A stretch of 13,121 bases of DNA from JANSYP01 sp039184415. Its GTDB lineage: Bacteria; Pseudomonadota; Alphaproteobacteria; Rhodobacterales; Rhodobacteraceae. The stretch lies in assembly GCA_039184415.1 (NCBI GenBank), contig JBCDBB010000109.1, positions 1-13,121 of the forward strand. Direction: 5' to 3'. Positions 7,165-12,713 of this stretch are shown here, piece after piece. Position 1 is the stretch's first letter. The number at the start of each line of letters is the position of its first letter. The position numbers and the translations under genes were made by a program. Under the pieces are notes generated by a model. That model was not told where the DNA came from. It saw only the letters and a list, made by a program, of their open reading frames with translations, and ran no database searches.

Positions 7165-8046
7165 TCAGCGCATGAACCCCATGGAAAAGCGCGGCGCGAT
7201 CTTCTGCTCGGCCAGATAGGCCTCCAGCAGCGCCGGGTCCGGTTGCCCGCCCGGCGGGGTGCCGGTGGTCTCCGCCGCCAGACCGCCCGAAACGAACACG
7301 CTGTCGAACCCCTCGCCCATTGCACCGGCGATGTCCGTGGCGGGCCCGTCACCAATGGCGAGAATGCGGTCGCGCTGGACATCGCGCAAGGCCGCGAGCC
7401 GCGTCAGCGCCAGATCGTAGATCGGCGGATGCGGCTTCCCGAAATAGAGGCTCTGCCCCCCCATTTCAGTGTAGAGCTGTGCCAGAGCTCCGGCGCAATA
7501 GACCCGCTTGTGTCCCCGGTCCACGACGATGTCGGGATTGGCACAAAGCAGCTTGAGCCCCCGGGCCTTGGCCGACAGGAAGGTGCCGCGATACTCCTCG
7601 GGCGTGTCGGTCTCATCGTTGTAGAGGCCGGTGCAGACGATGCCCTCTGCCTCGTCCAGCGGCACACGCTCGATCGGCGGGGCGTCGCGCAGATCCTCGG
7701 CCAGATCGGTGAAGAACGGTATGTCACGCGCGGGTCCGAGGTGGAACACCTTGCGCCCCACCACGCCGCGGACCATTGCGGCCTGGGCACTGTCGCCGGA
7801 GGAGGCGATCTCGTCATAACAGTCCCGCGGCGCGCCCAACGCCTCAAGCTGAGTCATCACCTCGCGCTTCGGCCGGGGCGAATTCGTCACCAGCAGTACC
7901 GTGCCGCCGGCCGCCCGGAAGCCCTGCAGCGCAGCAACGGCCGCCGGAAAGGCCGTAACACCGTCATGCAGACAGCCCCAGAGATCGCACAGCAGGGCGT
8001 CATAGTCCGCCGCGATGTCAGACAGCGCAGTGATGATTTGGGTCAT
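7165..8046 (-). CDS. HAD superfamily class IIA protein (TIGR01459-like)
   Basis: Cytoplasmic haloacid-dehalogenase-fold protein of 293 residues, class IIA (NagD-like, with a C2 cap), matching the alphaproteobacterial family I remember as TIGR01459. Motif I is LLCDLWGCLHDG (19-28): nucleophile Asp21 is present, but the second Asp of DxD is Trp23. Motif II is VTNSPRP (53-59). Motif III is YFGKPHPPIYD with Lys204. Motif IV is AIGDGPATDIAGA with Asp233 and Asp238. The cap lies between, about 80-195. The second Asp is the acid/base in ordinary HAD phosphatases, so activity may be altered; I believe Trp here is a family trait. The start has CGGAG nearby. It lies two genes upstream of ribF, so a phosphatase acting in flavin or cofactor metabolism is a possibility, not a demonstrated function. 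Confidence 0.88.
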   Translation of the reverse strand: MTQIITALSDIAADYDALLCDLWGCLHDGVTAFPAAVAALQGFRAAGGTVLLVTNSPRPKREVMTQLEALGAPRDCYDEIASSGDSAQAAMVRGVVGRKVFHLGPARDIPFFTDLAEDLRDAPPIERVPLDEAEGIVCTGLYNDETDTPEEYRGTFLSAKARGLKLLCANPDIVVDRGHKRVYCAGALAQLYTEMGGQSLYFGKPHPPIYDLALTRLAALRDVQRDRILAIGDGPATDIAGAMGEGFDSVFVSGGLAAETTGTPPGGQPDPALLEAYLAEQKIAPRFSMGFMR

Positions 8047-8088
8047 GTGGTCTCCGGTATCGGCAAAAAGTGAGCAGGACAGAGGCCG

Positions 8089-8628
8089 TCAGCCATCGCC
8101 CTGCAATTCTGTGTTGAGGTCGCTCAGGCCCTGCCGCGCCTGCTCGATGGCCTCGCGAACGGAGGTGATCGCGGCCTTCATCGCGGCCTTCCGCGCGTCG
8201 GAATAGTCTGACGCGTCGACCGCCGCGACGGCCCGGTCGAAATCGATACCATCCCTGGAAACGATCTCTTCCCGCTTCACCCAGTCCGTCAGCGCGTCCA
8301 TATCGTCGGCCGAGCTCAGCGCCATCACGGTGACACCCTCCGCCATGCTGTCGCGCAGCCCTTCGGTGGCCGCGGCGATCGAGCTTTCGGCGGTCGATAG
8401 CGCGTCCCTTGCACTGTCCATCAGGGCCGATCCAAGCTCCCGCGCGCTGCGCGCGGCGTCATCGAGTGCCTCGGACATGCTCGGGTCATTGCCCGTCTCC
8501 GCGGTCCCGGCAGAGTCTGCACCAGCGGACGGCGTCGGTGTCGCGTCCATGGGCGCATTCGCGTCCTGAGCCAAAAGCGGGGACGCCCCGAGCAAAAGGG
8601 CGATAGCGATGCCTGCAATGCGGGTCAC
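8089..8628 (-). CDS. Small secreted/periplasmic Ala-rich helical protein, unknown function
   Basis: Not recognised as any named family. With the chosen start the product is 179 residues. Residues 1-20 are a Sec signal peptide (TR, hydrophobic IAGIAIALLLGASPLLA) with a cleavage site before QDA. Residues 21-50 are a Pro/Ala/Ser/Thr linker. Residues 51-100 form an alanine-rich amphipathic helix. Residues 105-170 form a more ordered helical segment (DALTDWVKREEIV, then ARKAAMKAAITSVREAIEQA). It has no cysteine. Start: GTG at 8628 has CAGGAG about nine bases upstream and places the signal peptide at the very N-terminus; an in-frame TTG at 8652 adds eight charged residues and has no ribosome site. 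It lies between a hairpin after ppaC and the HAD gene (42-base gap). Confidence 0.7.
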   Translation of the reverse strand: MTRIAGIAIALLLGASPLLAQDANAPMDATPTPSAGADSAGTAETGNDPSMSEALDDAARSARELGSALMDSARDALSTAESSIAAATEGLRDSMAEGVTVMALSSADDMDALTDWVKREEIVSRDGIDFDRAVAAVDASDYSDARKAAMKAAITSVREAIEQARQGLSDLNTELQGDG

Positions 8629-8671
8629 GGGATAGGTCTCCTGCGCTTCCAAACCTGGGGCCTGATAGCGC

Positions 8672-8693
8672 GGGATGCGCCGTGGCGCATCCC
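8672..8693 (-). terminator. Strong perfect hairpin downstream of ppaC
   Basis: A perfect 10-bp inverted repeat, GGGATGCGCC and GGCGCATCCC, separated by only two bases; in RNA the loop would open to four. It lies 21 bases past the ppaC stop and about 45 bases before the start of the secreted-protein gene. No U-tract follows it in the direction of transcription, so it may be a weak or factor-assisted terminator, or an RNA-stability element protecting the ppaC transcript. Confidence 0.5.
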
Positions 8694-8714
8694 CAAACTG
8701 CGGCGCCCCGACGC

Positions 8715-9635
8715 TCAGAGCGCGAGGTTCGGGATGATCTGCTTCTTGCGGCTCATCACGCCCGGCAGCACGACGCTGTCGCCCTCCACGGTGGCGCCAA
8801 AGCTCTTCTCGGCGACGGTCTTGACGGTGTCATTGGGCACCAGCAGCGTCGCCTCTTCCTTCAGGATATCGACAACGAAGAGCAGCACCTCGTCCACCCC
8901 GTCCTCGGACGCCACGCCCGGCATGCTCTCCATCAGAGAGCCCTTGCGCGACAGCGGGATCTCGGGCGCGGTGGTTTCCAGCACGGAGACCCGGAAATTC
9001 TTGCCGCCGACCTCGTATTTCTTACTGTCCATGCGGATGAGATCCGCGTCGGAAAAGCTCGAGACGTCGGACTTGGCGGCAAAGAGCTCGCCGGCATAGG
9101 CGGACATATCGATGTCCAGCTCAGCGGCGAGCTGTCCGGCCACGTCGCGGTCCCGGTCGGTCGTGGTCGGCGAGCGGAACTCCAGCGTATCGCTGAGGAT
9201 ACAGGACAGGGCCGCGCCCTTGATCGCATCGGGCATCTTGGCGGCATCTTCCCCCATCAGCTCGACCAGAATTGTCGCGGTGCAGGCCAGCGGCCGTACG
9301 GTGATGTCGATCGGGCCCTTGGTTTCCAGACCGCCCACCAGCTTGTGATGGTCGATGATCCCGCGGATATCGGCGGCATTGATGTTGTCGGGCAGTTCGG
9401 CGGGGTTGTTGGTGTCGACGATGATCACCGGCTCGCCTTCGGCAACGTCACCGATGATCTCGGGCTTCTCCAGGTTCCACCGGTCCAGCACGAAGGCGGC
9501 TTCGGTGTTGGGCTCGCCCAGAAGCACGGGCGCGGCGGGCGTGCCCGCCACTTCGGACAGGTACCACGCCCAGATGATCGGCGAACCTGTACTGTCGGTA
9601 TCCGGGGCCTTGTGGCCAAAAACCTTGATCGTCAT
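8715..9635 (-). CDS. ppaC: Manganese-dependent (family II) inorganic pyrophosphatase
   Basis: Hydrolyses pyrophosphate to two phosphates in the cytoplasm, pulling PPi-releasing reactions (nucleotide, aminoacyl-tRNA and FAD synthesis) forward. The product is 306 residues, the family's usual length. DHH domain: FGHKAPDTDSTGS (6-18) with His8, Asp12 and Asp14; IIVDTNNPAE with Asp74; IIDHHKLVGG with Asp95, His96 and His97; CILSDTLEFRSPTTTDRD with Asp149. These correspond to the metal ligands of the Bacillus enzyme. The DHHA2 domain ends with the substrate-binding VMSRKKQIIPNL (293-304). The start at 9635 gives the family's N-terminus; an in-frame ATG at 9647 adds only MDSD and would leave a leader of about 13 bases. 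A promoter lies just upstream at 9667-9696. A hairpin follows the stop. Confidence 0.95.
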   Translation of the reverse strand: MTIKVFGHKAPDTDSTGSPIIWAWYLSEVAGTPAAPVLLGEPNTEAAFVLDRWNLEKPEIIGDVAEGEPVIIVDTNNPAELPDNINAADIRGIIDHHKLVGGLETKGPIDITVRPLACTATILVELMGEDAAKMPDAIKGAALSCILSDTLEFRSPTTTDRDRDVAGQLAAELDIDMSAYAGELFAAKSDVSSFSDADLIRMDSKKYEVGGKNFRVSVLETTAPEIPLSRKGSLMESMPGVASEDGVDEVLLFVVDILKEEATLLVPNDTVKTVAEKSFGATVEGDSVVLPGVMSRKKQIIPNLAL

Positions 9636-9666
9636 GTCACTATCCATACTAGGCGATTTTGCCGGC

Positions 9667-9696
9667 CTTATAGGCGGCGCGGGCGGACCCTGTCAG
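9667..9696 (-). promoter_or_regulatory. Housekeeping-type promoter of ppaC
   Basis: Reading the minus strand, CTGACA (9696-9691) is followed by 18 bases and then TATAAG (9672-9667). Each box matches five of six sigma-70 consensus bases. The predicted start of transcription, about 9660, gives a leader of about 25 bases to the ATG at 9635. It probably drives ppaC and, by readthrough of the hairpin, some of the genes downstream. Confidence 0.55.
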
Positions 9697-10041
9697 AGGG
9701 GTGTTTCGCCGCACGGGCCGCCCCCCAACGCGGCACACCGGCCCCGTCGTCAACGACCGGGGCTCCCGCCAGTGAGCGTCGCGGACGCTTCAAGAGCGCG
9801 AGAATTCTATAGACCGACCGGCGCCGCGAACCCTCGAACATATGCGGCCCCCGAACCCGTCAGCAGCAATCGCGCCAGTCCGTCTACGGGATGCCCAGCA
9901 AATGTGCACCTCACGCCCCCAACCGGCGGAATCTCCCGGTCGCTGCGACAATTCGGCCTGTGCAGCGGGTGTGCCTCTGGAATCCGGCATTTGCCTCTCT
10001 ACCTGCAATCCGACGAAGCAAACGGTGTCCGAGGTGGTTTC
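9697..10041. other. Intergenic region without a recognisable gene, containing two hairpins
   Basis: No credible gene was found on either strand. Two adjacent inverted repeats stand out. GCCCCGTCGT / ACGACCGGGGC (9741-9763) has ten pairs with one bulged C. AGCGTC / GACGCT (9775-9789) has six pairs with a 3-base loop. Neither is followed by a T-run, and both lie upstream of the ppaC promoter rather than in its leader. An AT-rich TTCTATAGA at about 9807-9815 has no convincing partner box. Frames open through this stretch lack a ribosome site and look like GC-rich chance openings. A structured small RNA or regulatory region is possible but unsupported. Confidence 0.5.
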
Positions 10042-10302
10042 ATGATCCGCGCCATCCATTTCTCTGCAATCGCGCTCCTCGCCGTGGCCTCTCTGGTGGC
10101 CGCGACCTCTGCCGGATCGCAGGGCAGAATCGAGGCAGTTCCCGCTATGAGCATCCTTGAACAGCAGGACGCTGCACCCGTAAGCGCCCGTACCACAGGG
10201 TTCGGGCCGCGGATTTCCGGTGATCAGGCGCCGGACGGCAAGCTTTCCTTCGTGACCGCGCGGGTTGCCGAACGCGTCACGGGCGGCGCCCCAAACAGCT
10301 GA
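10042..10302 (+). CDS. Small secreted protein of 86 residues, unknown function
   Basis: Not recognised. Residues 1-27 are a signal peptide: MIRAIHFS, the hydrophobic core AIALLAVASLVAATSAG, and a likely cleavage site near SAGSQG. The mature part, about 60 residues, is polar and probably weakly structured (AVPAMSILEQQDAAPVSA, then a Gly/Pro-rich stretch and LSFVTARVAERVTGG). No cysteine or metal motif is seen. The start is preferred because GAGGTGG lies four bases upstream and the signal peptide then begins at residue 1. The same frame stays open for about 690 bases further upstream, overlapping ppaC antisense, but that extension has no ribosome site. It lies about 230 bases before the MHYT-LytTR regulator; a link to CO metabolism is only positional. 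Confidence 0.6.
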   Translation: MIRAIHFSAIALLAVASLVAATSAGSQGRIEAVPAMSILEQQDAAPVSARTTGFGPRISGDQAPDGKLSFVTARVAERVTGGAPNS

Positions 10303-10533
10303 GCGAGCCTGCCTGCAGCATGCGGCGTATCACAGCGCGCCCCTCGCTATCGGGATTGTGATGCCCGTCCCGGCACTGTCCGGCACCACTGTTGGCCCCT
10401 CCCGACAAGACTTTGCCCGGTTTCTCACGCGCCCGGAGCCGCCGCCCTTGCCCCAGCGACCCCATTGATCCGCGCTCCAATACCTCCACAATAGGCCCGT
10501 GCAGGGCGAATGCCTTTGGGAGGAGCGCGCACG
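10303..10533 (+). other. Intergenic region upstream of the MHYT-LytTR regulator, with a weak promoter candidate
   Basis: No gene is seen. A possible promoter is TTGATC (10465-10470), 16 bases, CACAAT (10487-10492), each box matching four of six bases; it would give a leader of about 35 bases. An inverted repeat ATCACA (10329-10334) / TGTGAT (10357-10362) is separated by 22 bases. No copy of the direct repeat found upstream of coxM occurs here, so the regulator does not appear to control its own promoter through the same site. Confidence 0.35.
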
Positions 10534-11664
10534 GTGCCCGTCGCCGGCGCGATAGCGATGCTCGAATCAAGCCACGATCCGGTCTTCGTTGCCGGGTCCT
10601 TCATGGTGTCTTTGCTGGCCGCGTTCACCGGCCTGTCGCTGACGCGCGGTCTGTCGGACCTGCCTGTCTTCAGCCGCAAGGTCCGCGTCGCGATGGCGGC
10701 CGTCGCGCTGGGCACGGGCATCTGGTCGATGCATTTCATCGGCATGCTCGGGCTGCAGCTGCCGGTGCAGGTCTTCTACGAACCGGTCACGACATTGTTG
10801 TCCGCCATGGTCGCGATCCTGATCGCCGGTCTGTCGCTGCTCATCCTGCATTTCCGCCAACGCGACAGTCGCAGCATCGTGCTCGCCGGGGCCCTCATGG
10901 GGCTCGGGGTCGCCGCCATGCACTATCTGGGCATGTCGGGCATGGCGGTCTGCCGCCCGGTCTACTCCGTCTTTGGTATCGTGATCCCGGTTCTGGCGGC
11001 GATGGCGCTTGGCATTCTGGCGATCTCCATCGCCTATGGAGCGCGCACGCGGCGCAATACGCTTCTGGGAACGGCGGTCTTCGGCGCGGCGGTCGTTGCG
11101 GTGCACTATCTGGCCATGGCCTCCACCGGTTTCGTCCTGGTCGATGTCACGCAGGAGCCGCCGCTCGCGCTGACCAACACCGCGCTGGCTCTGCTAGTGG
11201 CCTTTGCCGCCTTCGGCATTTGCGGCAGCTTCCTGTTGAGCTCGGCGACCTTCTTCGCGCGCCATCAGGAACAGACGGACCCGCCAGGGCCTGCTCCGGC
11301 GGAAGACACGCCCGCTCCCGCCCCCTCAGCACCGCTCCTGGTGCCCTTCGAGCGCCACGGACGGACCGAGTTCATTCCGCCCCAGAACATCGCCGCCATC
11401 CGTGCCGAAGGACATTACACGATCCTCTATGCCGGCGAGGACAAGCTCTTTTGTCCCTGGTCGATCTCCAAGGCCCGCACGCGGCTGGCTGAGACGCGCT
11501 TTCTTCAGGCCCATCGCAGCTACCTTGTGAACCCCGACCTCGTCACGGGGTTCGAGCGGCGCAAGGACAATGGCGTCGTGTTCTTCGGCACCACCCCGTC
11601 GCTGGACCTGGCGCCGGTGAGCCGCTCCCGGCTCGGCCCGCTGCGCGAGACCCTCGGCCTCTAA
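10534..11664 (+). CDS. coxC: CoxC-like MHYT membrane sensor fused to a LytTR DNA-binding domain
   Basis: Predicted one-component regulator: an integral-membrane MHYT sensor joined directly to a LytTR DNA-binding domain. The product is 376 residues. About seven membrane segments span 15-240. The repeated MHYT motifs read SMHFIGML (65-72), AMHYLGMSGM (128-137) and AVHYLAMAS (189-197); His67, His130 and His191 with nearby Met are the residues proposed in this family to bind a metal and sense O2, CO or NO. A Pro/Ala linker (247-268) leads to LytTR (about 269-370), with IRAEGHYTILYAGEDK and FLQAHRSYLVNPDLVTGFERRKD. Start: GTG has GGGAGGAG eight bases upstream; ATG at 10510 or 10558 are alternatives. 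The architecture and the position just before coxMS match CoxC of Oligotropha carboxidovorans. Ligand and target are inferred. Confidence 0.88.
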   Translation: MPVAGAIAMLESSHDPVFVAGSFMVSLLAAFTGLSLTRGLSDLPVFSRKVRVAMAAVALGTGIWSMHFIGMLGLQLPVQVFYEPVTTLLSAMVAILIAGLSLLILHFRQRDSRSIVLAGALMGLGVAAMHYLGMSGMAVCRPVYSVFGIVIPVLAAMALGILAISIAYGARTRRNTLLGTAVFGAAVVAVHYLAMASTGFVLVDVTQEPPLALTNTALALLVAFAAFGICGSFLLSSATFFARHQEQTDPPGPAPAEDTPAPAPSAPLLVPFERHGRTEFIPPQNIAAIRAEGHYTILYAGEDKLFCPWSISKARTRLAETRFLQAHRSYLVNPDLVTGFERRKDNGVVFFGTTPSLDLAPVSRSRLGPLRETLGL

Positions 11665-11692
11665 ACTGACCTCACGGCAGGCCGTACGCGTG

Positions 11693-11724
11693 TCGCATTT
11701 CGTGAATCCCATTCGCATTTCGTG
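11693..11724 (+). repeat. Perfect 12-bp direct repeat, candidate LytTR operator
   Basis: TCGCATTTCGTG occurs at 11693-11704 and again, identical, at 11713-11724, with eight bases between; the period is 20 bases, about two helical turns. LytTR proteins are known to bind pairs of short direct repeats spaced about two turns apart, and the gene just upstream encodes a LytTR protein. The pair ends 124 bases before the coxM start. The repeat is seen directly; the binding protein is inferred. Confidence 0.8.
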
Positions 11725-11733
11725 CAGGCAACC

Positions 11734-11745
11734 AAGCAAATAGTG
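11734..11745 (+). repeat. Degenerate third copy of the direct repeat
   Basis: AAGCAAATAGTG matches the 12-bp repeat at seven positions (pattern xxGCAxxTxGTG). It starts 21 bases after the second copy, so it would lie on the same face of the helix. It could be a low-affinity third half-site. Seven of twelve matches alone is weak; the phasing is what makes it worth listing. Confidence 0.4.
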
Positions 11746-11848
11746 CGTTTCCGCAAGACGCGGATGACGGACAGACCTTAGCTTAGGTGTGCGTGAATGT
11801 CGCAGGCCTCTGCTGAGATGTCCTGCGCACCAGGGAGGATAACTGCGA

Positions 11849-12703
11849 ATGATACCCGGTGGGTTCGAATACCACCGGCCCGACAGCCTTGCGGCTGCGG
11901 TCGGTGTACTGCGCGAATTTGGCGATGAGGCACGCGTGCTCGCGGGCGGGCACAGTCTGATCCCGATGATGAAGCTGCGCATGGCCGATGTGGCGCATCT
12001 CATCGACGTCCAGGACATTGCCGAGATGAAGGGGATCTGCGCCGATGGCGACACGATCACCATCGGCGCGATGACCAGCCAGCATGAGGTGATCGACAGC
12101 CCGGACATCGCACGGGTCGTGCCCATTCTGCATGAGGCCGCCCTCCAGATCGCCGATCCGCAGGTGCGCTATTGCGGCACCATCGGCGGCAATATCGCGA
12201 ACGGCGACCCCGGCAATGACATGCCCGGCGTGATGCAGTGTCTCGACGCGACCTTCCTGCTGCAGGGGCCCGACGGCGCCCGCGAAATCGCCGCGCGCGA
12301 CTTCTACGAGGCCGCCTACACCACCGCGCGAGAGGACGAAGAGATCCTGACCGCCGTCCGCCTCACCACCCATGCGCGCGGCTACGCCTATGAGAAGCAG
12401 AAGCGCAAGATCGGTGACTATGCGACCGCCGCCGCGGCGGTGCTGATCGAAAAGCGCGATGGCGTCGTCGCCAACGCCTCTGTCGCGATGACGAACCTTT
12501 CCGACGTGCCGGTCTGGTCCGAAACCGCGGGCGCCGATCTCGTCGGTACGGACTGCGGGTCCGAGGCGGTCGCCGCCGCGGTCGATGCGATGCTCGGCGA
12601 TATCGATCCGACCGACGACAATCGCGGCCCCGTCGAATTCAAGCAACATGTCGCCGGCGTCATCCTGCGCCGCGCCATCGCCCGCGCCTGGTCGCGCGCC
12701 TGA
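11849..12703 (+). CDS. coxM: Aerobic carbon monoxide dehydrogenase, medium (FAD) subunit
   Basis: FAD-binding subunit of the molybdenum/copper CO dehydrogenase, which oxidises CO to CO2 on the cytoplasmic side of the membrane and passes electrons to the quinone pool. The product is 284 residues, within a few of the Oligotropha CoxM. The N-terminus MIPGGFEYHRP matches form I CoxM. The two FAD pyrophosphate-binding motifs, AGGHS (32-36) and TIGGN (111-115), fall at the same positions as in that protein. NIANGDPGNDMPGVMQCL and YAYEKQKRKIGDYATAAAAV (179-198) are also strongly conserved. Start ATG with GGGAGGA nine bases upstream. It precedes coxS by ten bases. The form I assignment rests on these motifs; the diagnostic large-subunit loop is outside the window. 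Confidence 0.93.
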   Translation: MIPGGFEYHRPDSLAAAVGVLREFGDEARVLAGGHSLIPMMKLRMADVAHLIDVQDIAEMKGICADGDTITIGAMTSQHEVIDSPDIARVVPILHEAALQIADPQVRYCGTIGGNIANGDPGNDMPGVMQCLDATFLLQGPDGAREIAARDFYEAAYTTAREDEEILTAVRLTTHARGYAYEKQKRKIGDYATAAAAVLIEKRDGVVANASVAMTNLSDVPVWSETAGADLVGTDCGSEAVAAAVDAMLGDIDPTDDNRGPVEFKQHVAGVILRRAIARAWSRA

Positions 12704-12713
12704 GGAGCCCTCC

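Larger units (their letters stand above)
11665..11848 (+). promoter_or_regulatory. coxM upstream regulatory region
   Basis: This 184-base gap holds, in order: a small inverted repeat ACGGC/GCCGT (11674-11685) with no T-run; the 12-bp direct repeats (11693-11724) and a degenerate third copy (11734-11745); an imperfect palindrome ACCTTAGCTTAGGT (11775-11788); and the coxM ribosome site GGGAGGA (11833-11839). No good sigma-70 promoter is visible, as expected where an activator is needed. It is the most likely control point for coxMS and the downstream genes. Confidence 0.6.

Noticed and set aside
8626..8652. TTG start at 8652 for the secreted protein
   Set aside because: It would put eight charged or polar residues before the signal peptide and lacks a ribosome site; GTG at 8628 is better placed.
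9355..10041. Long upstream extension of the small secreted protein's frame (315 codons)
   Set aside because: It runs antisense through ppaC and the intergenic region, without a ribosome site; the signal peptide and GAGGTGG place the start at 10042.
9648..10041. tRNA, SRP RNA or other structural RNA gene in the gene-poor stretch
   Set aside because: GTTCGA-like and hairpin elements were checked on both strands, but no cloverleaf or SRP tetraloop arrangement could be built.
10329..10362. ATCACA / TGTGAT inverted repeat after the small secreted protein gene
   Set aside because: A six-base stem with a 22-base spacer and no T-run is within chance expectation; too weak for a terminator or operator call.
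11674..11685. Terminator after coxC (ACGGC-AG-GCCGT)
   Set aside because: A five-base stem with a two-base gap and no T-run; too short to stop transcription by itself.
11751..11762. Possible fourth copy of the cox direct repeat (CCGCAAGACGCG)
   Set aside because: Seven of twelve matches, but the 17-base offset breaks the helical phase of the other copies.
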